Shown: positions 32,920-40,248 of the stretch, piece after piece | Layout of the letters: the number at the start of each line of letters is the position of its first letter | Position numbering within the stretch: the stretch's first letter is position 1 | Assembly: GCA_965197455.1 (NCBI GenBank) | Contig: OZ240208.1 | Span: 2,356,001 to 2,420,000, forward strand | Length of the DNA stretch: 64,000 bases | Direction: 5' to 3' | Source of the DNA: JAGWBD01 sp965197455 | GTDB lineage: Bacteria > Chloroflexota > Anaerolineae > Aggregatilineales > Phototrophicaceae | The notes under the pieces: model-generated | Database searches by the model: none | Told to the model about the DNA's origin: nothing | The model's input: the letters and a program-made list of their open reading frames with translations, nothing else | Position numbers and translations under genes: made by a program

Positions 32920-34632
32920 ATGGCCGCTTCGTCCGCTCTCAATGGTCGCGCGCTCAACCGCAACAGCCGTACGCTCGTCGGAGGCGTCAGCCGCGCCGGC
33001 GCCCGCGCCATGTTCAAGGCCACCGGCCTCAGCGACGAGGACCTGGAGAAGCCGCTGATCGCCATCGCCAACACCTGGACGGAGATCGGCCCCTGCAACA
33101 TCCATCTGCGCCGCCTCGCCACCAAGGTGAAAGAGGGCATCCGCGCCGCCGGCGGCACGCCGCTGGAGTTCAACACCATCACCATTAACGACGGCATCAC
33201 CATGGGCACGGCCGGCATGAAGGCCTCGCTCATCAGCCGCGAGATGATCGCCGACTCCATCGAGCTGGTCACGCGCGCCAACTACTTCGACGGCATCGTC
33301 GCGCTCTGTTCCTGCGACAAGACCATCCCCGGCACCATCATGGGCCTGATCCGCCTCAACATCCCCGGCCTCGTGCTCTACGGCGGCACCATCCTGCCGG
33401 GCGATCTGGACGGTGAGCCCCAGGATATCGTCAGCGTCTACGAGGCCATCGGCGCCTACAGCGCCGGCAAAATCCCGGCGGAGCAGCTGCAGCGGGTAGA
33501 GGACGTCGCCTGCCCGGGGCCGGGCGCCTGTGGCGGCCAGTACACCGCCAACACCATGGCCAACCTCTCGCAAATCCTCGGCCTCTGCCCCATGGGCTTC
33601 GCCGACATTCCGGCCGTCGACGCGCAGAAGGACGAGGTCGCGCGCCAGGCCGGCGAGATTGTGCTGCGCCTCGTCGCCGAGGACCTGCGCCCGGACCAGC
33701 TGGTCACGCGCACGAGCCTCGAGAACTGCATCGCCGCCTCCACTTCCACGGTCGGCAGCACCAACAGTATCCTGCACACCCTGGCCTTCGCGCGCGAAGC
33801 GGGCATCGAGTTCACGCTGGACGACATCGAGACCATCAGCCGCCGCACGCCGGTCATCGCCGACATGCGTCCCACCGGTCGCTACGTCGCGCTGGACATG
33901 TATCGCGCCGGCGGCCTGCGTCTGCTGGCGCAGCGCCTGATTGATGGCGGCCTCATCGACGGCAACACGCCCACCGTCACCGGCAAAACCCTTGGCGAGG
34001 AGGCTGCCCAGGCTCAGGAAGCGCCCGGTCAGGACGTCATCCTGCCGCTGGCCACGCCGCTGAAGGAGACCGGCGGTCTGGTGGTGTTGCGCGGCAACCT
34101 CGCGCCCGACGGCGCCGCCGTCAAGCTCAAGGGCATCGAGCCCATGCAGCATCGCGGCCCGGCGCGCGTCTTCGACAGCGAGGAAGACGCCTACGAAGCC
34201 ATCGAGAAGCAGGAGATCGTCCCCGGCGACGTGGTCATCATCCGCTACGAGGGGCCGGTGGGCGGGCCGGGCATGCGCGAGATGCTGCAGACCACGGCGG
34301 CGCTCGTGGGCCAGGGCCTCGGCCAGCAGGTCATGATGGTGACCGACGGCCGTTTCAGCGGCGGCACGCGCGGCCTGATGATCGGCCACGTCGCGCCGGA
34401 GGCCATGCTGGGCGGCCCGCTGGCGCTGCTGCGCGAAGGCGACGTCGTGGCGGTGGACGTGGCGCAGCGCAGCATCGACGTCGAGCTGGACGATGCCGAG
34501 CTGGCGCGTCGGCGCGCGCAATGGCAGGCGCCGCCGCCGCACTACAGCAGCGGCGTGATGGCCAAGTACGCGCGCATCGCCGCCCAGGCCAACGACGGCG
34601 CCGCCACCAACATCATCCCCGTGAAGGCGTGA
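32920..34632 (+). CDS. ilvD: Dihydroxy-acid dehydratase
   Basis: 570 residues from ATG 32920, with AAAGGA about nine bases upstream. It dehydrates 2,3-dihydroxy acids to 2-keto acids in valine, leucine and isoleucine synthesis, using an iron-sulfur cluster. Cluster cysteines are in ANTWTEIGPCNIH near residue 54, LCSCDKTIPG near 127 and GACGGQYTANTM near 200. The N-terminus SRTLVGGVSRAGARAMFKAT and the C-terminal MMVTDGRFSGGTRGLMIGHV are typical of true IlvD, unlike the sugar-acid paralog at 17300-19018. It stands alone. Confidence 0.96.
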   Translation: MAASSALNGRALNRNSRTLVGGVSRAGARAMFKATGLSDEDLEKPLIAIANTWTEIGPCNIHLRRLATKVKEGIRAAGGTPLEFNTITINDGITMGTAGMKASLISREMIADSIELVTRANYFDGIVALCSCDKTIPGTIMGLIRLNIPGLVLYGGTILPGDLDGEPQDIVSVYEAIGAYSAGKIPAEQLQRVEDVACPGPGACGGQYTANTMANLSQILGLCPMGFADIPAVDAQKDEVARQAGEIVLRLVAEDLRPDQLVTRTSLENCIAASTSTVGSTNSILHTLAFAREAGIEFTLDDIETISRRTPVIADMRPTGRYVALDMYRAGGLRLLAQRLIDGGLIDGNTPTVTGKTLGEEAAQAQEAPGQDVILPLATPLKETGGLVVLRGNLAPDGAAVKLKGIEPMQHRGPARVFDSEEDAYEAIEKQEIVPGDVVIIRYEGPVGGPGMREMLQTTAALVGQGLGQQVMMVTDGRFSGGTRGLMIGHVAPEAMLGGPLALLREGDVVAVDVAQRSIDVELDDAELARRRAQWQAPPPHYSSGVMAKYARIAAQANDGAATNIIPVKA

Positions 34633-34653
34633 GGTAGCGCGTCAGTCGGTTGG

Positions 34654-35826
34654 CTAGTCTTGGCTCGCCTGCGGCATGAACGCCCGAATAATTTCGCTAT
34701 TTGGGCGATATCCATCTGCAGTGGCGCGGATCAGGTTCATATCCCCCAATCGATTCAGATCACGTTGAACGGTCTTCCGTGTCTTTCCGGCGTACGCTTC
34801 TGCAATTTCCGGTGAAACCCGGCGGATTTCTGAAACCGGAACCGGACGCTGCGAATCACTCATAGCCAGGACCAGTTGACGCCGTCTTGTGGAAGCCGGA
34901 GTGTCCCTTTCTTTGCGAAAGCAGTCATAGATGAAGTTTATCCAGTGAATCTTCAACTGTTGTGCTTCGATAATTTGGATTTGTTCATCCAGACCATCAA
35001 CAAATCCTTCAAGCGCGTAGTCGATGAATGTGTAGAGACCATCCTCCTGCGCGCTGGAAATGGCAAGGTGTCGATAGTATTCCGGTTGGGTCAGGTGATA
35101 ATGGTTGGTCAGCAACAGCGCAGCAGGCTTGGGTACTCCAGTATCTAACAAAAAGCGAAATTCAAGCAATCGTGCTGTGCGACCGTTGCCGTTCATGAAG
35201 GGATGTATCCAGGCAATGTAGACATGAGCAATGATGGCACGCAGGATGCCGAATGTGAATCGCATGTTTGCATCTGCAGGGACAAGCTCTATGTTCAACC
35301 ACTCACACAGGCGACTTGTCAAATACCTCATGTTCTTTCCAGGAGCACCGAGGTAGTTTCCAACCCTGACATCTTCACCTTGTGCCCTCAGCCGCCCTGC
35401 TACGCCTTCCGCTTCCTCTGGCATTTCCTTTAATACAGTCAAGTTGTATCCAGGGATGTCGTCCACAAGGAGATTTGAGACAGTACCGTCCAACATTATG
35501 TCGGCTATTTCATTCAAGGCGTTCAGAATGTTAGTGACTTCTTGCCCTTGATATTGTCTTGAAGGAGGGAGTTCCAACGTCCCTTCAAGTTGTTCCCTCA
35601 CTTGATCTTCTGTCAGAGTATTTCCTTCTATTGCTGTCGTAGCCTGGACACCCTTGATCAGGAAAACTTTGTGCAACCTGTCTGCAGCATCCGGGACAAG
35701 CGGTACACCGGAAATTTGCTCACATTTTGCCTGAACTCGACCAAGCAAGAGCCATGTCTTCGCAGATAGACTGTTCGTATTAAAGTGAAACTTAATCCAT
35801 GGATGCGTCTTTTTATATGTCCGCAT
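34654..35826 (-). CDS. Fic-family protein with C-terminal winged helix
   Basis: 390 residues. The Fic active motif HPFMNGNGRTARLLEF (HPFx(D/N)GNGR) is near residue 207. An inhibitory helix motif TTAIEGN, the (S/T)xxxE(G/N) form, is near residue 62, so it is a class II Fic with built-in autoinhibition. Residues 300-385 form a winged helix (TRRRQLVLAMSDSQRPVPVS, GKTRKTVQRDLNRLGDMNLI). Fic enzymes AMP-ylate target proteins. The gene is AT-richer than its surroundings and its start region carries five evenly spaced TGTCC repeats, a likely self-operator. Family call is firm; target unknown. Confidence 0.93.
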   Translation of the reverse strand: MRTYKKTHPWIKFHFNTNSLSAKTWLLLGRVQAKCEQISGVPLVPDAADRLHKVFLIKGVQATTAIEGNTLTEDQVREQLEGTLELPPSRQYQGQEVTNILNALNEIADIMLDGTVSNLLVDDIPGYNLTVLKEMPEEAEGVAGRLRAQGEDVRVGNYLGAPGKNMRYLTSRLCEWLNIELVPADANMRFTFGILRAIIAHVYIAWIHPFMNGNGRTARLLEFRFLLDTGVPKPAALLLTNHYHLTQPEYYRHLAISSAQEDGLYTFIDYALEGFVDGLDEQIQIIEAQQLKIHWINFIYDCFRKERDTPASTRRRQLVLAMSDSQRPVPVSEIRRVSPEIAEAYAGKTRKTVQRDLNRLGDMNLIRATADGYRPNSEIIRAFMPQASQD

Positions 35827-35870
35827 GTTTGTCCCTCCTTATGTCCACAACATTGTCCATTAGAATGTCC
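35817..35870 (-). repeat. Five (A/T)TGTCC repeats at exact 12-nt spacing over the Fic start
   Basis: ATGTCC, TTGTCC, ATGTCC, TTGTCC, ATGTCC begin at 35817, 35829, 35841, 35853 and 35865 on the plus strand (GGACAW-N6 on the coding strand). The first bases alternate A/T. The array covers the Fic start codon (35824-35826), and the AAGGAG ribosome site lies between repeats. It is a good candidate operator for the Fic protein's own winged helix. Confidence 0.8.
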
Positions 35871-35967
35871 CGCAATCTAGCACAAATTGATACTGCTGCA
35901 AAGCAGGGATGGCACCAATTGCAATTGGTTTGGGTATGGAACCGGATGCGTCCGGGGGAGCGCCGCC

Positions 35968-36834
35968 TCAGTCCACCGGCAGGCGGCACATCTCCGCGCT
36001 GAGCGCCCACAGACGCCGCGCCGCGGCATCGTCCTGCGCCGCCGCCGAGGGTTCGCGCTGCCGGCAATCCGCGAAGTAGCCGCCGCTCACACCCTCGACC
36101 TCATCCGCCGTCGCCAGCCACACCAGGGTTTCGGCCCCCTGCTCCGGCTTCTTCATAAACATCGGCGCCAGCAGCTCCAGGGCAGAGCCGAGAACCCCGC
36201 CGGTGTTGATGAACAGGCCCGTCGCGACCACGCCCGGATGCAGCGCGTTGACCGTCACGCCCGTGCCCGCCAGGCGCCGCGCCAGCTCGCGCGTGAACAG
36301 CACGTTCGCCAGTTTGGACTGGGCATAGGCGGCGAAGCCGGCCACGCCCCAGGTCTTGTGCCCGTCGATATTGTCGAAGTCGAAGGTCTTCTGTCGCTTG
36401 TGCGCATCCGAGGACACGTTGATGATGCGCGCCGGCGCGCTCGTCTGCAGCATGTCCAGCAACAGGCGCGTCAGCAGGTAGTACGCCAGGTGGTTGAGCG
36501 CGAACGTCCGCTCGAAGCCGTCCACGGTCTCGGCGCGTTCGCTGTAGGCCGCGCCGGCATTATTAAGCAGCACGTCCAGGCGCGTGTAACGCTCCCGGAA
36601 TTCGTCCGCCAGCTTGAGCACGCCGGTCTGGGTGGAGAGGTCCGCCAGCAGGCCCTGCACCGCGTCGTTGCCGCTCTCTTCGCGGATCATGGCGACGGTC
36701 GCGTCCACCTTCTTTTCGTCGCGCCCCGCCAGCGCGATCACTGCGCCCTGCCTGGCCAGCGCCAGCGCCGCCGCGCGCCCGATGCCGTTGGTCGCCCCGG
36801 TGATGAGCACCGTTTTGCCCTGCATGTCCGCCAT
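35968..36834 (-). CDS. Short-chain dehydrogenase/reductase (retinol-dehydrogenase-like)
   Basis: 288 residues from ATG 36834, with CAGGAG upstream. The NAD(P)-binding motif TGATNGIGRAAAL is at about residues 12-24, NNAGAAYSE near 88, and the catalytic INVSSDAHK...YAQSKLANVLF (Ser, Tyr-x-x-x-Lys) near 138-175. The layout matches classical SDRs of the retinol dehydrogenase/WW-oxidoreductase-like group, which act on varied alcohols. It lies between the Fic and terminase genes without operon linkage. Confidence 0.93.
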   Translation of the reverse strand: MADMQGKTVLITGATNGIGRAAALALARQGAVIALAGRDEKKVDATVAMIREESGNDAVQGLLADLSTQTGVLKLADEFRERYTRLDVLLNNAGAAYSERAETVDGFERTFALNHLAYYLLTRLLLDMLQTSAPARIINVSSDAHKRQKTFDFDNIDGHKTWGVAGFAAYAQSKLANVLFTRELARRLAGTGVTVNALHPGVVATGLFINTGGVLGSALELLAPMFMKKPEQGAETLVWLATADEVEGVSGGYFADCRQREPSAAAQDDAAARRLWALSAEMCRLPVD

Positions 36835-37035
36835 GGCGCGCTCCTGTCCCACACTGACGCCAGCATAACACGAATGAGCGTCCACCCTTTTGTAACTGTG
36901 GGCTGCCTCGCGCATCCGTCCACACGCGCCTGGCTTCGATGGTGCAGACGCGGACAGCCATGCAGGGCGCGGGCCCGGGCGCAGTCACCCGTGAGCGCTG
37001 CGCCGCCGGCCGGCGCCCGTTGTCAGGCGCGGCGC

Positions 37036-38226
37036 TCAGGCGAAGTCGAGCACCTTCCCGCCGTGTTGCAGGGCGTGCCACGCCAGCGCCAGCGCCATGA
37101 CCAGGTCGTCATGCAGGCCCGACGGCGCGCCGTAACGCACGCCGCCGCCCGGCAGCAACTGCGCCCTGTAGCTCGCCAGTTCGTTCAGCAGCGTCTCGTC
37201 CGGCAGCAGCGCGAGCTGCTTGCGCTCGATGGCCAGCGCGAGGGCCTCGATCAGCGCGCGCTTGCTCGGCGCGGTGGTCTGAAAGCTCGTGAGCGGCAGG
37301 CCGGCCTGCTGCAGGGCCTCAATGTTGGGCGATCCCATGCTGTTGCTTTCGGCGCGGATGAGCCGCAGCCCCCAACGCGCGTGCATGGCCTGCAGGCGCG
37401 CCTGTTGCCGCGTCCAGCTCATGCCGCGAAAGCGGTCCCAGGCGACCATCGCCTGGCGCGCCTCGTCCAGCACCACGATCGCTGTGTAGCTGCGGCTGCG
37501 GCCCCAGTCCACGCCCGCCACGTACTGGCCCAGGGGTTGCGGTTCGGCAGCGAGCGGCGCCGTGGCGGTCGCGCGCAAGTTCTGAAACAGCGCCCCTTCG
37601 CCGGCGAAGAATTCCGCCTCATATTCGGCGCGGAAAATGCGCTCCGGCGTGCCCGCGCGGATCTCCGCCAGCTCCTCTGCGGCCACCAGCGGGTTGTCGC
37701 TCGAGGCGAAGTGGAAGGTCTGCCAGCGCCGTTGCCCCGCCTCCAGTCCCTGCTGATACAGGTGCCAGAACCAGTTGTGGCCATTCGGGCTGCTCAGGAA
37801 GAGGGCGTCGCCGCGCCGCTCCAGCAACATCGGCCGCAGCACCTGGGGCCAGACCTGGTCATCCATGAAGGCCGCCTCGTCCAGCACCGCGAAGTCCAGC
37901 CCCGCGCCGCGCAGATTGTCCGCGATGTGCGTGCTGCGAATCGCCAGCATCCCGCCGCCCGGCAAATCGATGCGCCGCCGATGCTCGCTCACCTTCGCCT
38001 CCTGCAGCGGCGCCAGCGTCTGCTTCAGATCGCGCCACACCTGATCGGCCATTCGCTGCGTCGGCGCCAGCCACCAGCAGCGCCCGCCTCTCAGAAAGTG
38101 GCACAGCAGCGCCAGCTTGCCCGTCTCGGTCTTGCCGAAGCGCCGCCCGCAGGCCACCACCCGAAAGCGCGCTTCACTCCTCAGAATCCGCTCTTGCCCA
38201 GAATGGGGTTTCATGAAGCGAACCAT
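37036..38226 (-). CDS. Phage terminase large subunit
   Basis: 396 residues from ATG 38226, with AGGA upstream; an alternative ATG is at 38214. The ATPase has Walker A VACGRRFGKTET near residue 25 and Walker B LDFAVLDEAAFM near 113, then the coupling motif LFLSSPNG near 140. The RuvC-like nuclease domain has GVDWGRSRSYTAIVVLDE near 240, and the last motif SGLHDDLVMALALAWH near 375 supplies the final acidic residues. All key residues appear intact. It overlaps the terminase small subunit gene by about 50 bases, as in functional phages. It packages DNA through a portal; the only portal in the window is 10 kb away. Confidence 0.93.
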   Translation of the reverse strand: MVRFMKPHSGQERILRSEARFRVVACGRRFGKTETGKLALLCHFLRGGRCWWLAPTQRMADQVWRDLKQTLAPLQEAKVSEHRRRIDLPGGGMLAIRSTHIADNLRGAGLDFAVLDEAAFMDDQVWPQVLRPMLLERRGDALFLSSPNGHNWFWHLYQQGLEAGQRRWQTFHFASSDNPLVAAEELAEIRAGTPERIFRAEYEAEFFAGEGALFQNLRATATAPLAAEPQPLGQYVAGVDWGRSRSYTAIVVLDEARQAMVAWDRFRGMSWTRQQARLQAMHARWGLRLIRAESNSMGSPNIEALQQAGLPLTSFQTTAPSKRALIEALALAIERKQLALLPDETLLNELASYRAQLLPGGGVRYGAPSGLHDDLVMALALAWHALQHGGKVLDFA

Positions 38227-38770
38227 CCGCGTCCTGGAATTCGACCCGTACACGCACTTCCTCCTGTGCCGCCACATTCCCTTGCGCCAGCGCCAATACC
38301 TTCAGTACCTTGTCCAGCAACTGGTTGAGGGCCGTGGCGCGCTGGCCCAGCGGCGCGTCCTCGATCGCCTCTCCCAGCGATGCCGACAGCCGCGTGGCCT
38401 CCTGCAGCATGTTCTCCAGCGCGAGTTGCTGAAGGCGGACGTGCGGGCTGTCCGCCCAGGCTCCCTGCAGGGTCACCTGCTCCTGTCTGACCTGCGCCAG
38501 TTGCGTCTTTGTCTCTTCCAGTTGCGCCTGTGTCTGTTCCAGTCGGGCCTGCGCCTCCCTGAGGTGGATTTCGGCCGCATCGGCGGCGCGCTCCGTCTCG
38601 CGCGTCAGCACCTTGACGGCGCTTTGCCGGGCCAGACGTTCTTGCTGGGCCCAGCGCCTGAGCGACCGTGAGGAAATGCCGGTGAGTTCGCTGGTGCGCC
38701 TTGTATCGCCCAGCGCTGCCAGGCAGACGAGGGCCGCCTCGCGTTTTAGCGGGTCGTAGTGTTTTGGCAT
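38174..38770 (-). CDS. Putative terminase small subunit
   Basis: 198 residues from ATG 38770. The N-terminus has a helix-turn-helix (ALVCLAALGDTRRTSELTGI, SSRSLRRWAQQERLARQ), then a long coiled coil rich in Gln/Glu (ARLEQTQAQLEETKTQLAQV), and a C-terminal segment with beta character (VRVRVEFQDADGSLHETPFW). This DNA-binding plus oligomerisation layout, and the overlap with the terminase large subunit gene, are characteristic of TerS. Three phased TTGGGA repeats lie just upstream and could be its binding site. Call rests on domain order and position. Confidence 0.75.
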   Translation of the reverse strand: MPKHYDPLKREAALVCLAALGDTRRTSELTGISSRSLRRWAQQERLARQSAVKVLTRETERAADAAEIHLREAQARLEQTQAQLEETKTQLAQVRQEQVTLQGAWADSPHVRLQQLALENMLQEATRLSASLGEAIEDAPLGQRATALNQLLDKVLKVLALAQGNVAAQEEVRVRVEFQDADGSLHETPFWARADSEE

Positions 38771-38779
38771 GACGGGGTA

Positions 38780-38806
38780 TCCCAAGCTTTTCCCAATTTA
38801 TCCCAA
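38780..38806 (-). repeat. Three phased TTGGGA repeats upstream of terS
   Basis: TCCCAA begins at 38780, 38791 and 38801 on the plus strand (TTGGGA on the coding strand), spacing 11 and 10 bases, close to one helical turn. They lie 10-36 bases before the terS start, a position where packaging-initiation or autoregulatory sites can occur. Confidence 0.55.
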
Positions 38807-38972
38807 AGGCGTGGCTGACTGGCGCGTTCAGGCCGGGGGCAGGCTGTCATCGCCCGCCCCCGCTACGCTGACCGGCAGGCTCGCCATCCGGCTGTCTGGC
38901 GGTTCGGCAGTGGCTGTCGCGTAGGCTTCGCCGACCGCGCTGCCCGGTTCAGTGTTGAGTGTGGCGGCTCCC

Positions 38973-39191
38973 TCAGCGCTCGTGTTGCAGGTCCAGCAGC
39001 GCGATGCTGCGCGGCTTCTGCAACTCGCGTGAGATGCGCCCGGCGGCGCAGAGCTTGTCGAGGTAGCGCACGACGGTCGTGGTGCTCATGTAGCAGGCGA
39101 CGGCGATTTCACGCAGGGTCGGGGAGTAGCCGTGTTCGCCGAAAAAATCGCGGATAAAGTCGTAGACGGTGTTGGTTTCGTTGTCGGGCAT
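38973..39191 (-). CDS. LexA-type DNA-binding-domain-only protein
   Basis: 72 residues from ATG 39191 (AGGTGA four bases upstream); a GTG at 39212 would add seven. The whole protein is a LexA N-terminal winged helix: VYDFIRDFFGEHGYSPTLRE, then STTTVVRYLDKLCAAGRISR, aligning with the first 65 residues of the genuine LexA at 55153-55785 (MTEHGYPPTIREIGAATRIN). It lacks the cleavage site and serine peptidase domain. It could bind SOS boxes without being cleavable, or act as a phage-type regulator. A perfect SOS box lies at 39241-39252, next to its -10. It precedes terS on the same strand by about 200 bases. Confidence 0.8.
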   Translation of the reverse strand: MPDNETNTVYDFIRDFFGEHGYSPTLREIAVACYMSTTTVVRYLDKLCAAGRISRELQKPRSIALLDLQHER

Positions 39192-39234
39192 CGGGTCACC
39201 TGTCTCATTCACCAGTACGAAGGGATACTAGCAC

Positions 39235-39252
39235 AGTATAGAACATTTGTTC
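39235..39252 (-). promoter_or_regulatory. SOS box with adjacent -10 for the LexA-like gene
   Basis: GAACATTTGTTC (39241-39252) is a perfect GAAC-N4-GTTC palindrome, the LexA site of Gram-positive-type SOS systems. On the minus strand it directly abuts TATACT (39235-39240), a good -10. The geometry resembles that of the lexA promoter at 55828-55856, where the box also lies just upstream of TATACT. Confidence 0.75.
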
Positions 39253-39271
39253 ATAACGTGTGTGCCCTGCT

Positions 39272-39300
39272 CGCGCTCAGCGAGCGCGGGACAAGCTTGT
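39272..39300. promoter_or_regulatory. Hairpin and palindrome between divergent SOS promoters
   Basis: CGCGCTC-AGC-GAGCGCG (39272-39288) is a 7-bp hairpin and ACAAGCTTGT (39291-39300) a perfect 10-bp palindrome. They lie between the SOS boxes at 39241 and 39349 and may insulate or regulate the two divergent transcripts. Confidence 0.45.
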
Positions 39301-39326
39301 TTCCTGCGGGAGGACTACTGGCACTG

Positions 39327-39360
39327 TTGTAAATGGAAACCTCATGATGTACACTTGTTC
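39327..39360 (+). promoter_or_regulatory. Promoter with overlapping LexA box for the DUF+PIN pair
   Basis: TTGTAA (39327-39332) and TACACT (39350-39355) are 17 bases apart. The LexA-type box GTACACTTGTTC (39349-39360) overlaps the -10. The identical 12-mer occurs in the lexA promoter (55837-55848), which supports LexA control of the downstream pair. Confidence 0.7.
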
Positions 39361-39447
39361 TATACAAAATGTGCGGATATGTGTTTTTGCGCCATTCGTG
39401 ATACCTTTTGGCGGTAGCTTTGTTCACTACTCCTTTTGTGTGATTCG

Positions 39448-40248
39448 ATGGCTGACAAATATCGGTATGAAGTACGTGTGACCGGTGAGGGAATATCACC
39501 GGATTCTCTTCCCATACGAGAAATTGCGGACCTCCTCATTGCCGTTGAGGATATGGTCGCCGCTGTAGTCGCTCACAAACATCCCGATTTGGATCTTCAA
39601 AAGCGCGGAGTGTTGCGTCTGTCATCACTTACTGACGGCAGTCTCAACCTTGCCTGTAGTTCCCCATACAAGGAAGCCGGTCCGGCGTTGCGTGAGGTCG
39701 GGAACGTAGCCGAAGACGGTGACATTTCTCGTTTGCCTGTTGAGGCGAGACCCCCCGTCCTGAAATTGCTGAAATTCAACCACAACCACAACACAAGCAC
39801 TGATATTCGGGAGGCGGATGGCCAGCGCGCCCGGTTGCTCCGCTTTACGCCAGACATCATAATTTCAGTGCCTGCCGAGTCCGCCACTGTCACAGGGACG
39901 ACAACGCTATATGGTGAGCTGCTGCGTATCGGTGGAAATCCCCCGGTGGCCCGCATTCGTTTTATTGATGACATCACCAAAAGCTGTCCGGTCCAGTCGA
40001 CAGATCTGGCTCGCGAAATGGCCACACGGCTCTACGAAATCATCGGTGTACGGGGCAAGGGCGTGTGGGAAGTCGGGAGTATGGAGCTACGCGACTTTAA
40101 GATCGAACAGATTACAGAGTACCGCCAGACCTCTCTTACGAAGGCCTTTGAGTCGCTGCGCGAGGTGACGGAGAAATACTATGTAGAAATTGAGGATGTC
40201 AACGCCTTCGTCGCCGACCTCCGGGGCCGGGGGCCAGAAGACGAATGA
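39448..40248 (+). CDS. Uncharacterised protein paired with a PIN-domain gene
   Basis: 266 residues from ATG 39448; no strong ribosome site. I do not recognise the family. The N-terminus (YRYEVRVTGEGISPDSLPIR, EIADLLIAVEDMVAAVVAHK) looks like an alpha/beta domain; a central segment (TPDIIISVPAESATVTGTTT, LYGELLRIGGNPPVARIRFI) is beta-rich; the end is helical and acidic. It overlaps the PIN gene by four bases (ATGA), so both are made together. The gene is AT-richer than rsmA beside it and sits behind a LexA-controlled promoter. It may be the antitoxin, sensor or substrate adaptor of the PIN nuclease. Confidence 0.75.
   Translation: MADKYRYEVRVTGEGISPDSLPIREIADLLIAVEDMVAAVVAHKHPDLDLQKRGVLRLSSLTDGSLNLACSSPYKEAGPALREVGNVAEDGDISRLPVEARPPVLKLLKFNHNHNTSTDIREADGQRARLLRFTPDIIISVPAESATVTGTTTLYGELLRIGGNPPVARIRFIDDITKSCPVQSTDLAREMATRLYEIIGVRGKGVWEVGSMELRDFKIEQITEYRQTSLTKAFESLREVTEKYYVEIEDVNAFVADLRGRGPEDE

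Noticed and set aside
32482..34542. Long minus-strand frame opposite ilvD
   Set aside because: Shadow of ilvD; no motifs and atypical composition.
35817..35870. Considered whether the 12-nt array is a CRISPR or a replication iteron set
   Set aside because: Repeats are only six bases with no spacers of usual length, no cas or rep gene nearby; operator reading fits better.
35887..38328. Very long plus-strand open frame opposite SDR and terminase genes
   Set aside because: It is antisense to two genes with clear catalytic motifs; its product is Arg/Gln/Ala-rich as expected of GC-rich antisense frames.
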